From contig NZ_JAHESF010000004.1 in NCBI RefSeq assembly GCF_018598225.1, positions 62,001 to 126,000 of the forward strand: DNA of 64,000 nt, given 5' to 3'. A program made the position numbers and the translations under genes. The DNA is from Chryseosolibacter histidinae (GTDB lineage Bacteria; Bacteroidota; Bacteroidia; Cytophagales; Cyclobacteriaceae). The stretch's first letter is position 1. Every line of letters begins with the position of its first letter. The notes under the pieces are model-generated. The model saw only the letters and a list, made by a program, of their open reading frames with translations, was not told the origin of the DNA and ran no database searches. Shown here piece by piece: positions 17,676 through 26,480 of the stretch.

Positions 17676-19854
17676 TCTGAAGACGTTACTGTGCATCGCC
17701 GCATGGTTACTTACCCAGGTTCTGTACGGGCAGAAAACAGATAGCATCCGTACCAAATCGTTGGATGCCGTTACGATCGCCGGCGATAAGCTTTTTTCTG
17801 TGGAACGTCTGCCCAAAGTTAAAGGCACTTACCTGTGGGCCGGAAGAAAGAATGAAGTGATCAACGTGCAGAACCTGGATGCCACCATCGCAGAAAAAAC
17901 ACCCCGGCAGATCTTTTCAAAGGTGCCGGGTGTGTTTGTATACGATATGGACGGCAGCGGCAACCAGACCAATATCTCCACCCGCGGCCTCGATCCGCAC
18001 AGAGGCTGGGAATATAATATCCGTAAGAACGGCATCATCACTAATTCAGATATGTACGGTTATCCTGCCAGCCATTACAGCATGCCCATGGAAGCCGTTG
18101 ACCACATCGAGCTGGTGCGTGGCACGGGATCGCTTCAGTATGGTGCTCAGTTTGGTGGAATGCTGAACTATGTTTCCAAAAAACCGGATACCGTAAAAGC
18201 GTTTACGTTCGAGAGCGTCAACAGCCTGGGCTCCTTCAATATGATGAGCACTTACAACGCGGTGAGCGGCACGGTGGGTAAGGTGCAGTATTATGCCTAC
18301 TATAACAAACGGGTCTCGGACGGCTACAGGAACAACAGCCATACAGACTTTGATGCGCAGTCTGTCATGCTCATCTACACGCCTGTAAAAGCGCTGCAGC
18401 TGAAAGCGGAGGTTGCCAGATCGAATTATGTGTACCAGATCCCCGGACCGTTAACTGACAGCATGTTTCGCGCAGACCCGCGCCTGTCTACCCGCGCCCG
18501 GAATTATTTCAATCCCGGGATCTTTGTTCCCTCGCTCAGCGCCGAGTGGAAAGTGAGTGAGCGTACCATATTGTCGTGGACGGTTTCTGCGGTGCTGGGT
18601 GCGCGCAACAGCGTTCAGTTCGATAAACCTGCCACCACACCCGATGCCCTTGATCCGGTAACATTGCAATATGCGGCCCGCCAGGTAGATATCGATCGCT
18701 TTAACAGCTACACCACCGAGCTGCGGATGCTGCACCAGTATACGATCGGAAAGATGCAGGGTGCTGTGGCTGCGGGTATACAGGTTTTTGACAACGACCT
18801 TCATCGCCGGCAGCTTGGTAAGGGAACCACGGGCACCGGTTTCGATCTTTCACTCACAGAGCCCGGATGGGGCAGGGACCTCCATTTTAAAACGAAGAAC
18901 CTTGCGCTCTTTGCCGAGAACAGTTTTGCGATCTTGCCATCGCTGATCGTCACGCCCGGTGTAAGAGTAGAACTGGGAAATTCTGACATGACGGGTGTGA
19001 TCAGGAGCTACGACCCGGGGACATTGCCCAACACCATCAGGCACCGCTTCCCGCTGTTCGGCATCCATGCAGACTACACACTGAAGAATGGGCATAACCT
19101 CTATGCGGGTTGGTCTCAGGCATACCGTCCCGTGATCTTTAAGGATATTATTCCTGCTTCGGTTTATGAGACGGTTGACAAAAACCTGAAAGATGCTGAC
19201 GGCTACAACCTCGAAGCCGGCTACCGCGGTTCGAAAGGTACACTGCGCTGGGATGTGAGCGCTTTCCAGCTCGTGTATAACAATCGCCTGGGGACCCTGG
19301 CGGGAGATGCTGCCGGCGATGGAAATTTTTACATCCAACGAACCAACGTTGGTAATTCGCTCACCCGCGGCATAGAGCTCTTTGCCGAGTATGCGGTGCT
19401 TCATCGCGAGCGCGCTTCCATAACGATGTTTACGTCCACAGCGTTGTTCGACGCGCGGTATCGTGATGCGGTAGTGCGATCAGGCGACAAGAACATTGAC
19501 ATCGACGGTAATAAAGTTGAAACGGTTCCTGATGTGATCACGCGTAATGGTGTTACCTTCCGTTCGGGCGAGCTTAGTCTCTCTTGCCTTTACAGCTATA
19601 CGGCAAAAAGTTACGCGGATCCCCTCAACACCGAAACACCATCTGCAACGGGATCGGTGGGCGCTGTTCCGGCTTACGGCATACTGGACGTCAACGCATC
19701 GTTCAGGATCTATTCTAACCTGATGATGCGTTTCAACATTAACAACGTGACCGACAGGCATTATTTCACCAAACGCCCATCGTTCTATCCTGGCCCTGGT
19801 GTTTGGTCATCAGATGGACGCTCCGTGAATTTTTCCGTAGCGTTCAAAATATAA
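17662..19854 (+). CDS. TonB-dependent receptor, FecA/siderophore type
   Basis: The 730-residue protein has a signal peptide ending near residue 23 (VLYGQ). A plug domain follows (PRQIFSKVPGVFVYD, NISTRGLDPHRGWEYNIRKNG, IELVRGTGSLQYGAQFGGMLNYVSK), then a 22-strand-type barrel ending in NVTDRHYFTKRP and a terminal strand VNFSVAFKI. It lacks the carboxypeptidase-like extension of SusC proteins and has no SusD partner, so it belongs to the iron/siderophore-like group. No FecR/FecI pair is adjacent. It is the last gene of the barrel-PAP2-receptor operon and is followed by a strong terminator. Confidence 0.92.
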   Translation: MVLTDLKTLLCIAAWLLTQVLYGQKTDSIRTKSLDAVTIAGDKLFSVERLPKVKGTYLWAGRKNEVINVQNLDATIAEKTPRQIFSKVPGVFVYDMDGSGNQTNISTRGLDPHRGWEYNIRKNGIITNSDMYGYPASHYSMPMEAVDHIELVRGTGSLQYGAQFGGMLNYVSKKPDTVKAFTFESVNSLGSFNMMSTYNAVSGTVGKVQYYAYYNKRVSDGYRNNSHTDFDAQSVMLIYTPVKALQLKAEVARSNYVYQIPGPLTDSMFRADPRLSTRARNYFNPGIFVPSLSAEWKVSERTILSWTVSAVLGARNSVQFDKPATTPDALDPVTLQYAARQVDIDRFNSYTTELRMLHQYTIGKMQGAVAAGIQVFDNDLHRRQLGKGTTGTGFDLSLTEPGWGRDLHFKTKNLALFAENSFAILPSLIVTPGVRVELGNSDMTGVIRSYDPGTLPNTIRHRFPLFGIHADYTLKNGHNLYAGWSQAYRPVIFKDIIPASVYETVDKNLKDADGYNLEAGYRGSKGTLRWDVSAFQLVYNNRLGTLAGDAAGDGNFYIQRTNVGNSLTRGIELFAEYAVLHRERASITMFTSTALFDARYRDAVVRSGDKNIDIDGNKVETVPDVITRNGVTFRSGELSLSCLYSYTAKSYADPLNTETPSATGSVGAVPAYGILDVNASFRIYSNLMMRFNINNVTDRHYFTKRPSFYPGPGVWSSDGRSVNFSVAFKI

Positions 19855-19884
19855 TTCTTTTGAGTTTTTTGTTTCCCTCTTACT

Positions 19885-19920
19885 ACCCGCCGAAGTGCTC
19901 ATGCACCAGGCGGGTTTTTA
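19885..19920 (+). terminator. intrinsic terminator after the TonB receptor
   Basis: ACCCGCC (19885-19891) pairs with GGCGGGT (19909-19915), followed by TTTTTA. An inner stem GTGC (19895-19898) / GCAC (19903-19906) extends the hairpin. This is the clearest terminator in the window. Confidence 0.9.
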
Positions 19921-19936
19921 GTTGGAGGAAGTAGGA

Positions 19937-20674
19937 TCAGCTATTCTGTGTGATCATCTGCTTCATGGCATCGAAGGTTCGCTGCTTGAGGTCAGTGACG
20001 TCTTTGACGGTAAGTCCTTCTGTGGAGATCTCCGGACCAACGTAGATCCTGATCTTGCCAGGCTTAAGGTCGATGGTGCCCGGCGGCATGAGCTTGCCTG
20101 CGCCGATCACCACCATGGGCAAAATGGGTTGTTGCGTATCCACGGCGATCCTGAAAGCGCCGTCGTGGAAGGGCTGAAGTATTTCTTTGGTCCTGTTCTG
20201 CGTTCCTTCTGCAAAGATCAGAATGGAGATGCCGTGCTTCAGGGTCATCTTCAGGCGGTCGATGCTTTTTTTCCGGCTCTCGGGACTCGAACGGTCAACG
20301 ATCACGGTGGCCGCCTGGGCGATCCATCCGAACACGGGGATCTTCTTGAGCTCTTTCTTTGCCAGCGGACGGAACTGTCCTGGAATGATCATACGGATGC
20401 CGGGCAGATCAAGAAAAGAAGTGTGGTTGCTCACGTAGATGTAAGCCTTGCCTTTTTTAAAATTTTCTGTTCCGTAAAATTTATACCGTATGAACGTGAG
20501 CTGACTGAAGACCCAGCTCCATAGCCAGAGAAAAGTGTAGCCGACGCTTCCGGCACGCTGACCGAAAAGAAAAGGCAGCACGATGCCGGGCAGGAAAATG
20601 AGCATGAACACAGTGAACACAAGGAATACCCAAACCTTGTAGAGTGTGCGGAAAATAGTGTTAACGATCTTCAA
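19937..20674 (-). CDS. plsC: 1-acyl-sn-glycerol-3-phosphate acyltransferase
   Basis: The enzyme acylates lysophosphatidate at the inner membrane. The 245 residues begin with one or two hydrophobic helices, then the catalytic NHTSFLDLP (HX4D), the substrate-binding FAEGTQNRT and the PMVVIGAGK block. A TTG at 20674 is the start, as no ATG lies nearby. It is 15 bases downstream of gatC and the third gene of a plsC-gatC-plsC run. A second acyltransferase of the same family lies two genes upstream. Confidence 0.92.
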   Translation of the reverse strand: MKIVNTIFRTLYKVWVFLVFTVFMLIFLPGIVLPFLFGQRAGSVGYTFLWLWSWVFSQLTFIRYKFYGTENFKKGKAYIYVSNHTSFLDLPGIRMIIPGQFRPLAKKELKKIPVFGWIAQAATVIVDRSSPESRKKSIDRLKMTLKHGISILIFAEGTQNRTKEILQPFHDGAFRIAVDTQQPILPMVVIGAGKLMPPGTIDLKPGKIRIYVGPEISTEGLTVKDVTDLKQRTFDAMKQMITQNS

Positions 20675-20689
20675 AGCAGGAGTGATGGG

Positions 20690-20977
20690 TTATTCGATGA
20701 CCTTGGGAACGCGGAAATAATCCTGGTCTTTTTTCGGGGCGTTCAGCAGCGCACGATCGTGGCTGAGGTGTTCTTTTACTTCGTCTTCACGGAACACATT
20801 GATCTCGTATGTCATGGTGGTGAGCGGCTCAACACCATCGGTGTTCACCTCGTTGAGCTTTTCCACCCAGTCGACAATAGCTGTCATATCTTTCATCATC
20901 TTCTCCGCATCCTTCTCATCAAACTCGAGCCTGGAGAGATGGGCGATCTTGTCAAGCTGTTCCCGGTCTATTTTCAT
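20690..20977 (-). CDS. gatC: Asp-tRNA(Asn)/Glu-tRNA(Gln) amidotransferase subunit C
   Basis: GatC stabilises the GatCAB complex that converts misacylated Glu-tRNA(Gln) or Asp-tRNA(Asn) to the amidated form. The 95-residue product is the normal length and contains IAHLSRLEFDEKDAEKM and the C-terminal proline/acidic tail (KKDQDYFRVPKVIE). gatA and gatB are not adjacent. Its first 26 bases overlap the end of the upstream acyltransferase gene, so its translation should be coupled to phospholipid synthesis genes. Confidence 0.94.
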   Translation of the reverse strand: MKIDREQLDKIAHLSRLEFDEKDAEKMMKDMTAIVDWVEKLNEVNTDGVEPLTTMTYEINVFREDEVKEHLSHDRALLNAPKKDQDYFRVPKVIE

Positions 20978-21698
20978 ACGTCAAATGCTGTTGTAATTCC
21001 GAATCAATAATATCTCTTACCCTGGATTTTACCTGGTCAATATCCGCAAGGGTATATCCGGAGGGGTCTACCGGCTCGTGAAAGATAACTTTCAGCGGCC
21101 TCCAGCGCAGAAGAAATTGATCCGGTGGCAAAATTATCCAATTATATGGTATGGTGACAGGTACAATCGGAATTTGTTTCTCGATGGCCGCACGAAAAGC
21201 ACCATCCTTGAACCGTGCCATTACGGGATCTTTTTCGGTAACAATACCACCTTCCGGGAAGATCACCAGGCTTTTGCCTTCGTCCAGCGCTTCCAGTGTT
21301 TTTAGCATGGTGGAGTAGCGGCTTTTCAGCTTGGTCCGGTCTACGGTAATGTGAAGGTTCCGGTACATGAAACCGAACAGGGGAATATTGTCAAGGGTCT
21401 TGCCTACGAAAATGGTGTTGTGGCTGTTCAGTCCCATGGTGATAATGTCGAGGTAAGAAAAATGGTTGGGGCAAAAAATATATTGCCTGTCAGGGTCCAG
21501 TTTCTGCCTGTACTCCACGGTGAACGGCAGTCCTATCAGGATGAAGTGAAGCTTCGCCCACCACCGGTTAAAGACGCCCGTGAGCCTGAATTGTTTTTTG
21601 AAAAAAACAGGAATCAGGAGCGGGAGAAAGAAGATGAGAAAGAGCAGTGAAAAAATGATCACCCCATACAACGTATAAACACCTCTGAGAAATTTCAT
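20952..21698 (-). CDS. 1-acyl-sn-glycerol-3-phosphate acyltransferase (second copy)
   Basis: This 248-residue membrane protein is a second PlsC-family acyltransferase. It shows two N-terminal hydrophobic helices, NHFSYLDI (HX4D), FPEGGIVTE as the FPEG block and VPVTIPYNW. It differs clearly from the copy at 19937, so the two may use different acyl donors or acceptors, for example ornithine or glycine lipids known in this phylum; that is inference. Its 3' end overlaps gatC. Confidence 0.9.
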   Translation of the reverse strand: MKFLRGVYTLYGVIIFSLLFLIFFLPLLIPVFFKKQFRLTGVFNRWWAKLHFILIGLPFTVEYRQKLDPDRQYIFCPNHFSYLDIITMGLNSHNTIFVGKTLDNIPLFGFMYRNLHITVDRTKLKSRYSTMLKTLEALDEGKSLVIFPEGGIVTEKDPVMARFKDGAFRAAIEKQIPIVPVTIPYNWIILPPDQFLLRWRPLKVIFHEPVDPSGYTLADIDQVKSRVRDIIDSELQQHLTYENRPGTA

Positions 21699-21710
21699 GG
21701 GACGGGTCAG

Positions 21711-21826
21711 ATTTCAAGTTTCAAGTTAAAAGTTTAAAGTTAGGTGCTTCCCAACTTTTTTAACCGGACTTGAAGACACTACACAACTTTAAACCTTAAA
21801 CTTTAAATTTTAAACTTCAAACTTTT
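21711..21826. repeat. GTTTAAA word-iterated inverted repeat (thioesterase-plsC)
   Basis: The left arm (21711-21742) iterates CAAGTT/GTTTAAAGTT words and the right arm (21785-21826) iterates AACTTTAAAC words. GTTTAAAGTT at 21732-21741 pairs perfectly with 21785-21794. The right arm includes the thioesterase stop codon (21817-21819) and its last codons, KV. Confidence 0.8.
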
Positions 21827-22380
21827 ACACCGAACGCAATTTTACAACGCTCGTCCTTCAGTATCTCCGCTGCGTTCTCAACCTCGATCTGCGAACGGGC
21901 GTCGTCCATTTTTTCTTTCACGGCCTGTTTGATCTCTTTCATTCGCATGCATTCTATAAAACGTCTCACCTGCTCTTTGTTCTCGAGGATCAGCTCCGGC
22001 ACTGTGGTGGGTTTATCATCGTCACCCTTGGCCACCATGGTGAAGTACGAGGAGTTGGTGTGTTTAACTGTTCCGAGCTTCACGTTCTGTGCTTCCACAC
22101 GGATGCCCACGATCATGGAGCTTCGGCCTACATAGTTCACAGAAGCGTGCAGCGACACGAGCTCACCCACTTCAACCGGTTGCAAAAATTCCACCTTATC
22201 CACCGATACGGTAACGCAATAAGTGCCCGCGTGTTTGCTGGCACAGACGTAGGCCACCTTGTCCATCAGCGAAAGCAGTATACCCCCGTGAATCTTTCCA
22301 CCGAAATTGGCATACGACGGGATCATCAGCTCGGTGATGGTGCTCTGTGAATCTTTCACGGTGCGGGAAGCGGGGATCAT
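21817..22380 (-). CDS. acyl-CoA thioesterase, hotdog fold (YciA/ACOT type)
   Basis: The enzyme hydrolyses acyl-CoA to free acid and CoA. The 187 residues contain the hotdog signature NFGGKIHGGILLSLMDKVAYVCASKHAG and the matching VEVGELVSLHASVNYVGRSSM segment. The C-terminal part is helical and charged. The ATG at 22380 (MIPASRT) is preferred; a GTG at 22386 is possible. The final codons and stop lie inside a GTTTAAA word array. It sits between two such arrays, with the Nudix gene upstream on the same strand. Confidence 0.9.
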   Translation of the reverse strand: MIPASRTVKDSQSTITELMIPSYANFGGKIHGGILLSLMDKVAYVCASKHAGTYCVTVSVDKVEFLQPVEVGELVSLHASVNYVGRSSMIVGIRVEAQNVKLGTVKHTNSSYFTMVAKGDDDKPTTVPELILENKEQVRRFIECMRMKEIKQAVKEKMDDARSQIEVENAAEILKDERCKIAFGVKV

Positions 22381-22410
22381 ATACACTTTTTTGAAAAGAT
22401 AGGGAGGTCT

Positions 22411-22515
22411 GTTTAAAGTTTCAAGTTTCAGGTTTAAAGTTGGGCGCGGTAGAATAACCGAAGCTCCACCTCCGAACGTAGCAACTTTAAACCTGTAACT
22501 TTAAACCTGAAACTT
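22411..22515. repeat. GTTTAAA word-iterated inverted repeat with 19-bp perfect arms
   Basis: Words GTTTAAAGTT, CAAGTTTCAG and GTTTAAAGTT fill 22411-22441, and the complement fills 22482-22515. A 19-base stretch at 22423-22441 pairs perfectly with 22497-22515. The right arm contains the Nudix stop codon (22501-22503) and encodes its last four residues, KFQV. Confidence 0.9.
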
Positions 22516-23058
22516 CCTCGCCACCATCAGCAAGGCCATCACGCTCATGCTGTCTGTGATCTTTCCGTCGATCACCATTTGCAGCGCGTCTTTCAGCGGC
22601 AGCTTCCATACTTTTAGATCGGCCTCGGTCTCTTCGAGAGAAGCTTCGCCCTGCTGCAGGTCTTCGGCCAGAAATATAAAACCTTCTTCGTCTGTAACAG
22701 AGTTCGAAGTATGCAACCGGATGATCTGGCTCCACTTTGTTGCCGTGAGTCCTGTTTCTTCCTGAAGCTCTCTTTTGGCGGCATTCAAAGGGGGCTCATT
22801 CAGGGGGCCTCCTCCTTCGGGGATCTCCCACGACCATGCATCCAGCGCATAACGGTATTGCCCCACAAGCCATGTGTTCAGCGCTTCGTCTACCGCCACT
22901 ATGCCGATGGCTTTATTCTTGAAATGTATTTTGCCATAAATGCCTCTGCCGCCCGCCGGGTTGATCACCTGGAACTCTGTTACCTTGATCCAGGGGTTAT
23001 CATACTTGACCTCTCCGGAAAGTGTTTTCCAGGGATTTTTTATTTCTTCGTTTATCAT
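22501..23058 (-). CDS. Nudix hydrolase, ADP-ribose pyrophosphatase-like
   Basis: The 185-residue product carries a full Nudix box: GGGPLNE, seven residues, then RELQEETGL (residues about 84-106), which coordinates Mg and hydrolyses nucleoside diphosphate-linked compounds. A preceding VGQYRYALDAWSWEIPEGG is typical of the ADP-ribose pyrophosphatase subgroup. The gene is divergent from rnhB. Its terminal residues KFQV and stop codon lie inside an intergenic inverted repeat, so the end of the protein seems to have been captured from or shaped by that repeat. Confidence 0.9.
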   Translation of the reverse strand: MINEEIKNPWKTLSGEVKYDNPWIKVTEFQVINPAGGRGIYGKIHFKNKAIGIVAVDEALNTWLVGQYRYALDAWSWEIPEGGGPLNEPPLNAAKRELQEETGLTATKWSQIIRLHTSNSVTDEEGFIFLAEDLQQGEASLEETEADLKVWKLPLKDALQMVIDGKITDSMSVMALLMVARKFQV

Positions 23059-23201
23059 TTAATGATGTTGTCTTAGTCTCTTGATTTTGAACGCGGTATA
23101 TTTTAAAAATCTGATGCCACGGGCCGCGACGGCTTTCCAAAACTATTAAATTCTTTCCGGGGCGCCACTTTTCTTTTATTTTTACCCGGGCCATTACAAA
23201 T

Positions 23202-23825
23202 ATGCTACGCTCAGCCTTTACCAAAGATCTGCTTGAAGCCGGATGTGACGAAGCCGGAAGAGGTTGTCTCGCAGGCCCTGTTGTTGCAGCTGCGGTGATC
23301 CTCCCAAAAAAATACCGACATAAAAAACTCAACGATTCCAAACAGCTCACACGCGAAGAACGTGACGAGCTGCGCATGGTGATTGAACGCGACGCGCTCG
23401 CCTGGGCCGTGGCGGAGGTAGACCACACGGAGATCGACCAGATCAATATCCTGAATGCTTCGTTCAAAGCGATGCACCTTGCGCTGGACAAGCTCACCAT
23501 GGAGCCCGAGCTTTTGCTCATCGATGGCAACCGGTTCAAACCTTATAAGGAAGTGCGATTCGAATGCATCGTGAAGGGTGACGGAAAATATTTATCCATC
23601 GCAGCGGCATCTATTCTTGCCAAAACCCATCGCGATGCGCTGATGAACGACCTGGCGAAACAATTCGGTGGATATGGCTGGGAGACCAACGTAGGCTATC
23701 CAACACTCGAACACCGCGAAGGCATCAAACAGCTTGGCATCACACCCTATCACCGGAGATCGTTTACACTTTTACCCAGCCAGCTCGAGCTGTTTGGCGA
23801 AGACGCTACAGAGATCCTTGACTGA
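23202..23825 (+). CDS. rnhB: ribonuclease HII
   Basis: RNase HII cleaves the RNA strand of RNA-DNA hybrids and removes single ribonucleotides from DNA. The 207 residues begin with LEAGCDEAGRGCLAGPVVAAAVIL, holding the first catalytic Asp and Glu and the GRG recognition motif, and continue with LLIDGNRFKP and AAASILAKTHRD. The length is normal. It is convergent with the permease gene, separated by a 15-bp perfect inverted repeat. Confidence 0.96.
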   Translation: MLRSAFTKDLLEAGCDEAGRGCLAGPVVAAAVILPKKYRHKKLNDSKQLTREERDELRMVIERDALAWAVAEVDHTEIDQINILNASFKAMHLALDKLTMEPELLLIDGNRFKPYKEVRFECIVKGDGKYLSIAAASILAKTHRDALMNDLAKQFGGYGWETNVGYPTLEHREGIKQLGITPYHRRSFTLLPSQLELFGEDATEILD

Positions 23826-23833
23826 AGGGTATC

Positions 23834-23927
23834 AGAGATGACATCCTTAACTGTCATTTAATCAAGCGTATGTACGTGATAAAATCGGGACGGTTTTTAA
23901 AGAAGCTGAAAAAAGGATGTCATCTCT
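23834..23927. repeat. 15-bp perfect inverted repeat between rnhB and permease
   Basis: AGAGATGACATCCTT (23834-23848) and AAGGATGTCATCTCT (23913-23927) are exact complements separated by 64 bases. The left arm begins 8 bases after the rnhB stop, and the right arm touches the permease stop (23927-23929). The GACATCCTT word is shared with the palindrome at 36.14 kb. Confidence 0.85.
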
Positions 23928-25648
23928 TAATTCCCTTTTGCAAGCTTGCTCTTGAAGTATCCGTAGCTGAAGTAGATCGACAGTCCAATAGCCATCCATC
24001 CTAAGAAATACAACCACGACAACGCCGGGATCTCGGTGAGCAGGTATGCGCAGAACAATACGCCCAGTATGGGGATAACATTGTATTTACGAAGGGCCGT
24101 CAGCACAGTTAACGTTGCGGCCAGCGCTCCAAAAATGAGGAACAGTATTTCCTGCAGCCCTCCATCAGCAATATGCTGCAAGCTGGTGCCGATGTTCTTC
24201 AGGCTGTTGATGATGCGATCGCCCAGAAAGTAAACAAAGATCAGGAACAGCACGGGCACGATGAACCTTCCGTTGATATAGGGCAACCTGAATTTTCCGA
24301 CCTGGCCTGGGTTGTCGCCGGTGATGCGCGGCAGCATGAGCACGCCACCCGATACGAGCACAAACGCAAACAAGGTACCGATGCTGGTGAGGTCCGTCAT
24401 CAGTCCGCTTTCCATAAACAGCGATGGGATCGCCACCAAAAATCCAGTAACGATGGTAGAGAACCACGGGGTCTGGTATTTGGGATGGATGCTGGCAAAC
24501 TTTTTAGGCAGCAGGCCATCGCGACTCATGCTCATCCAGATGCGGGGTTGGCCGAGCTGAAACACGAGCAGCACACTGGTGGTAGCCACCACGGCACTAA
24601 CCGAAACAATATAGCTAATCCACTCCTGGCCTACACTGTCGAACACAAAGGCCAGCGGGTCTGCCACCTTGAGTGTAGTGAAAGGCACCATACCTGTGAG
24701 CACAAAGGCGATGAGAACGTACAGCACGGTGCAGATCACCAGTGAATACATCATTCCCCTGGGCAGGTCTCGCTGCGGATTTTTACATTCCTCCGCGGTG
24801 GTGGAGATGGCGTCGAAGCCGATGTATGCATAGAACACCGCCGATACACCCCGGAGCACCCCTTCAAAACCATTGGGCATGAAAGGACTCCAGTTGTTGG
24901 GCTCCACAAAAAAGAAACCGATCACGATCACAAAAAGGATCACAATGATCTTGAATACCACCAGGAAGTTGGTGGTCTTCTTGCTTTCCTTGATACCGAT
25001 ATACGTGAGCACGGCGATGAAGCAAACAATGGCGAATGCGGGCACATTGATGAAAATGTGATAGCCTGCAATGATGGGTGCTGTTTCCCAGGCGTCTTTG
25101 GCAAACTGCAGGCTGGGCGTGAGCGGAGTGCCCGCTGCTATTGCCTCCTGCACCTGCTGATAAGCTCCTTTCGCGGTGCCGGGGTCTGCCGTGAGCCATG
25201 CGGGCAGGTGCAGGCCGAAACCTTCCAGCAGGTTGTTGAAGTACCCGCTCCAGGAAATGGCCACCACAATATTTCCGATAGCATATTCGAGGATGAGTGC
25301 CCACCCGATGATCCAGGCGATCAGCTCACCGAAGGAGACATAGGCATAGGTATAGGCGCTGCCGGCGATGGGTACCCTGCTGGCGAATTCGGCATAACAG
25401 AGTGCCGAGAAGCCACAGGTAACAGCCGTGATCACAAAAAGCAGTGAGATGGCCGGACCACCGTTGAAGGCGGCGGTACCGATGGTTGAAAAGATGCCCG
25501 CGCCGATCACTGCGGCGATGCCCATAGAAGTAAGATCCTTTACGCCGAGCACTTTTTTTAACGAGCCCGCGTGGCCGTCACCACCGTCCTGTTTGGCATC
25601 CTCGAGAATTCTCTGGAGCGGCTTTTTCCGGAAAAGTGAGTTAGGCAT
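23927..25648 (-). CDS. APC-superfamily amino acid permease
   Basis: The 573-residue protein has about 13-14 hydrophobic helices. It carries the APC signature LTSMGIAAVIGAGIFSTIG in helix 1, plus AEFASRVPIAGSAYTYAYV and YIGFDAISTTAEECKNPQRDLPRG. It looks like the cationic amino acid transporter (CAT/YfnA) branch, which takes up amino acids with protons. The substrate is not determined by the visible residues. It is divergent from the exonuclease gene and convergent with rnhB. Confidence 0.92.
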   Translation of the reverse strand: MPNSLFRKKPLQRILEDAKQDGGDGHAGSLKKVLGVKDLTSMGIAAVIGAGIFSTIGTAAFNGGPAISLLFVITAVTCGFSALCYAEFASRVPIAGSAYTYAYVSFGELIAWIIGWALILEYAIGNIVVAISWSGYFNNLLEGFGLHLPAWLTADPGTAKGAYQQVQEAIAAGTPLTPSLQFAKDAWETAPIIAGYHIFINVPAFAIVCFIAVLTYIGIKESKKTTNFLVVFKIIVILFVIVIGFFFVEPNNWSPFMPNGFEGVLRGVSAVFYAYIGFDAISTTAEECKNPQRDLPRGMMYSLVICTVLYVLIAFVLTGMVPFTTLKVADPLAFVFDSVGQEWISYIVSVSAVVATTSVLLVFQLGQPRIWMSMSRDGLLPKKFASIHPKYQTPWFSTIVTGFLVAIPSLFMESGLMTDLTSIGTLFAFVLVSGGVLMLPRITGDNPGQVGKFRLPYINGRFIVPVLFLIFVYFLGDRIINSLKNIGTSLQHIADGGLQEILFLIFGALAATLTVLTALRKYNVIPILGVLFCAYLLTEIPALSWLYFLGWMAIGLSIYFSYGYFKSKLAKGN

Positions 25649-25834
25649 GAGGAATTATGGGGTTTAAAGGGGGCAAAATAGTAAAAAATAAACCAGTTCC
25701 ACTACCGCTTACCCTGGTACCGCCGGTCATCACGAATGATATTCTATTTCCAGCCCAAGTCATGAAAGCAGTGATAATTTTAATAACTTAAGGGCTTCGA
25801 AGGCTGATATTTTTTAATCGAGGTAAATTTTTTA

Positions 25835-26458
25835 ATGGAACCTGTAGTCCACCAAAACGGAGATCAGCAAGCCCCTGCAGAAGGATTAAAGATCAACATC
25901 TCGCCGGAAGAGATCAACAAGCTTCCGCTGAGGACCTTTGATGGAAAGACGGTGGTGGTGAGTGACCTGCGGCAACTTCCGAAGGCGATCAAAGAAATAG
26001 AAAAATACGATGTGGTAGGGTTCGACACCGAAACGCGCCCGAGCTTCAAGCGGGGACAGTTCTACCAAGTGTCACTGCTGCAGCTGGCAGTACCCAAAAA
26101 GGCTTATCTGATCCGCGTCAACCATACCGGTGTTACCGACGAGATCAAACAGTTTTTGGAAAACCCCAACATCATCAAAGCGGGGGTCGGCATCCGCGAC
26201 GACCTGAAGGCACTTCAGAAGCTGAAGCCCTTTGAACCCGGCGGTTTTTACGACCTGTCAACGCTTGCCAAACAGGCTGGCTTACAGGTGGAAAGTGTAA
26301 AAAAACTTACCGCCCTTTTGCTGGGATTCAGGATCTCAAAAAGCGCGCAGACCTCCAACTGGGAAGCCGCTACCTTTACCCAAAAACAGATCGAATACGC
26401 CGCCACCGATGCGTGGGTATGCCTGGAGTTGTATGGGAAATTGAAAACTAAATATTGA
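25835..26458 (+). CDS. DEDDy 3'-5' exonuclease, RNase D-like domain
   Basis: The 207-residue protein has a single 3'-5' exonuclease domain. Its motifs are ExoI GFDTETRPSF, ExoII AGVGIRDDLKAL and ExoIII YAATDAWVCLEL with the DEDDy tyrosine. It has no HRDC domains, so it is not full-length RNase D. Similar single-domain proteins act on RNA or DNA ends; the substrate is unknown. About 40 N-terminal residues precede the fold. It lies just upstream of a toxin-antitoxin pair but seems unrelated to it. Confidence 0.9.
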   Translation: MEPVVHQNGDQQAPAEGLKINISPEEINKLPLRTFDGKTVVVSDLRQLPKAIKEIEKYDVVGFDTETRPSFKRGQFYQVSLLQLAVPKKAYLIRVNHTGVTDEIKQFLENPNIIKAGVGIRDDLKALQKLKPFEPGGFYDLSTLAKQAGLQVESVKKLTALLLGFRISKSAQTSNWEAATFTQKQIEYAATDAWVCLELYGKLKTKY

Positions 26459-26467
26459 AGATTAACG

Positions 26468-26475
26468 TATCTTTG
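26468..26475 (+). promoter_or_regulatory. TAnnTTTG -7 element, possibly leaderless
   Basis: TATCTTTG at 26468-26475 matches the phylum -7 consensus and ends five bases before the antitoxin ATG at 26481. Transcription would begin at or near the ATG, implying a leaderless mRNA. No good -33 TTTG is seen at the usual spacing. Confidence 0.45.
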
Positions 26476-26480
26476 ATATC

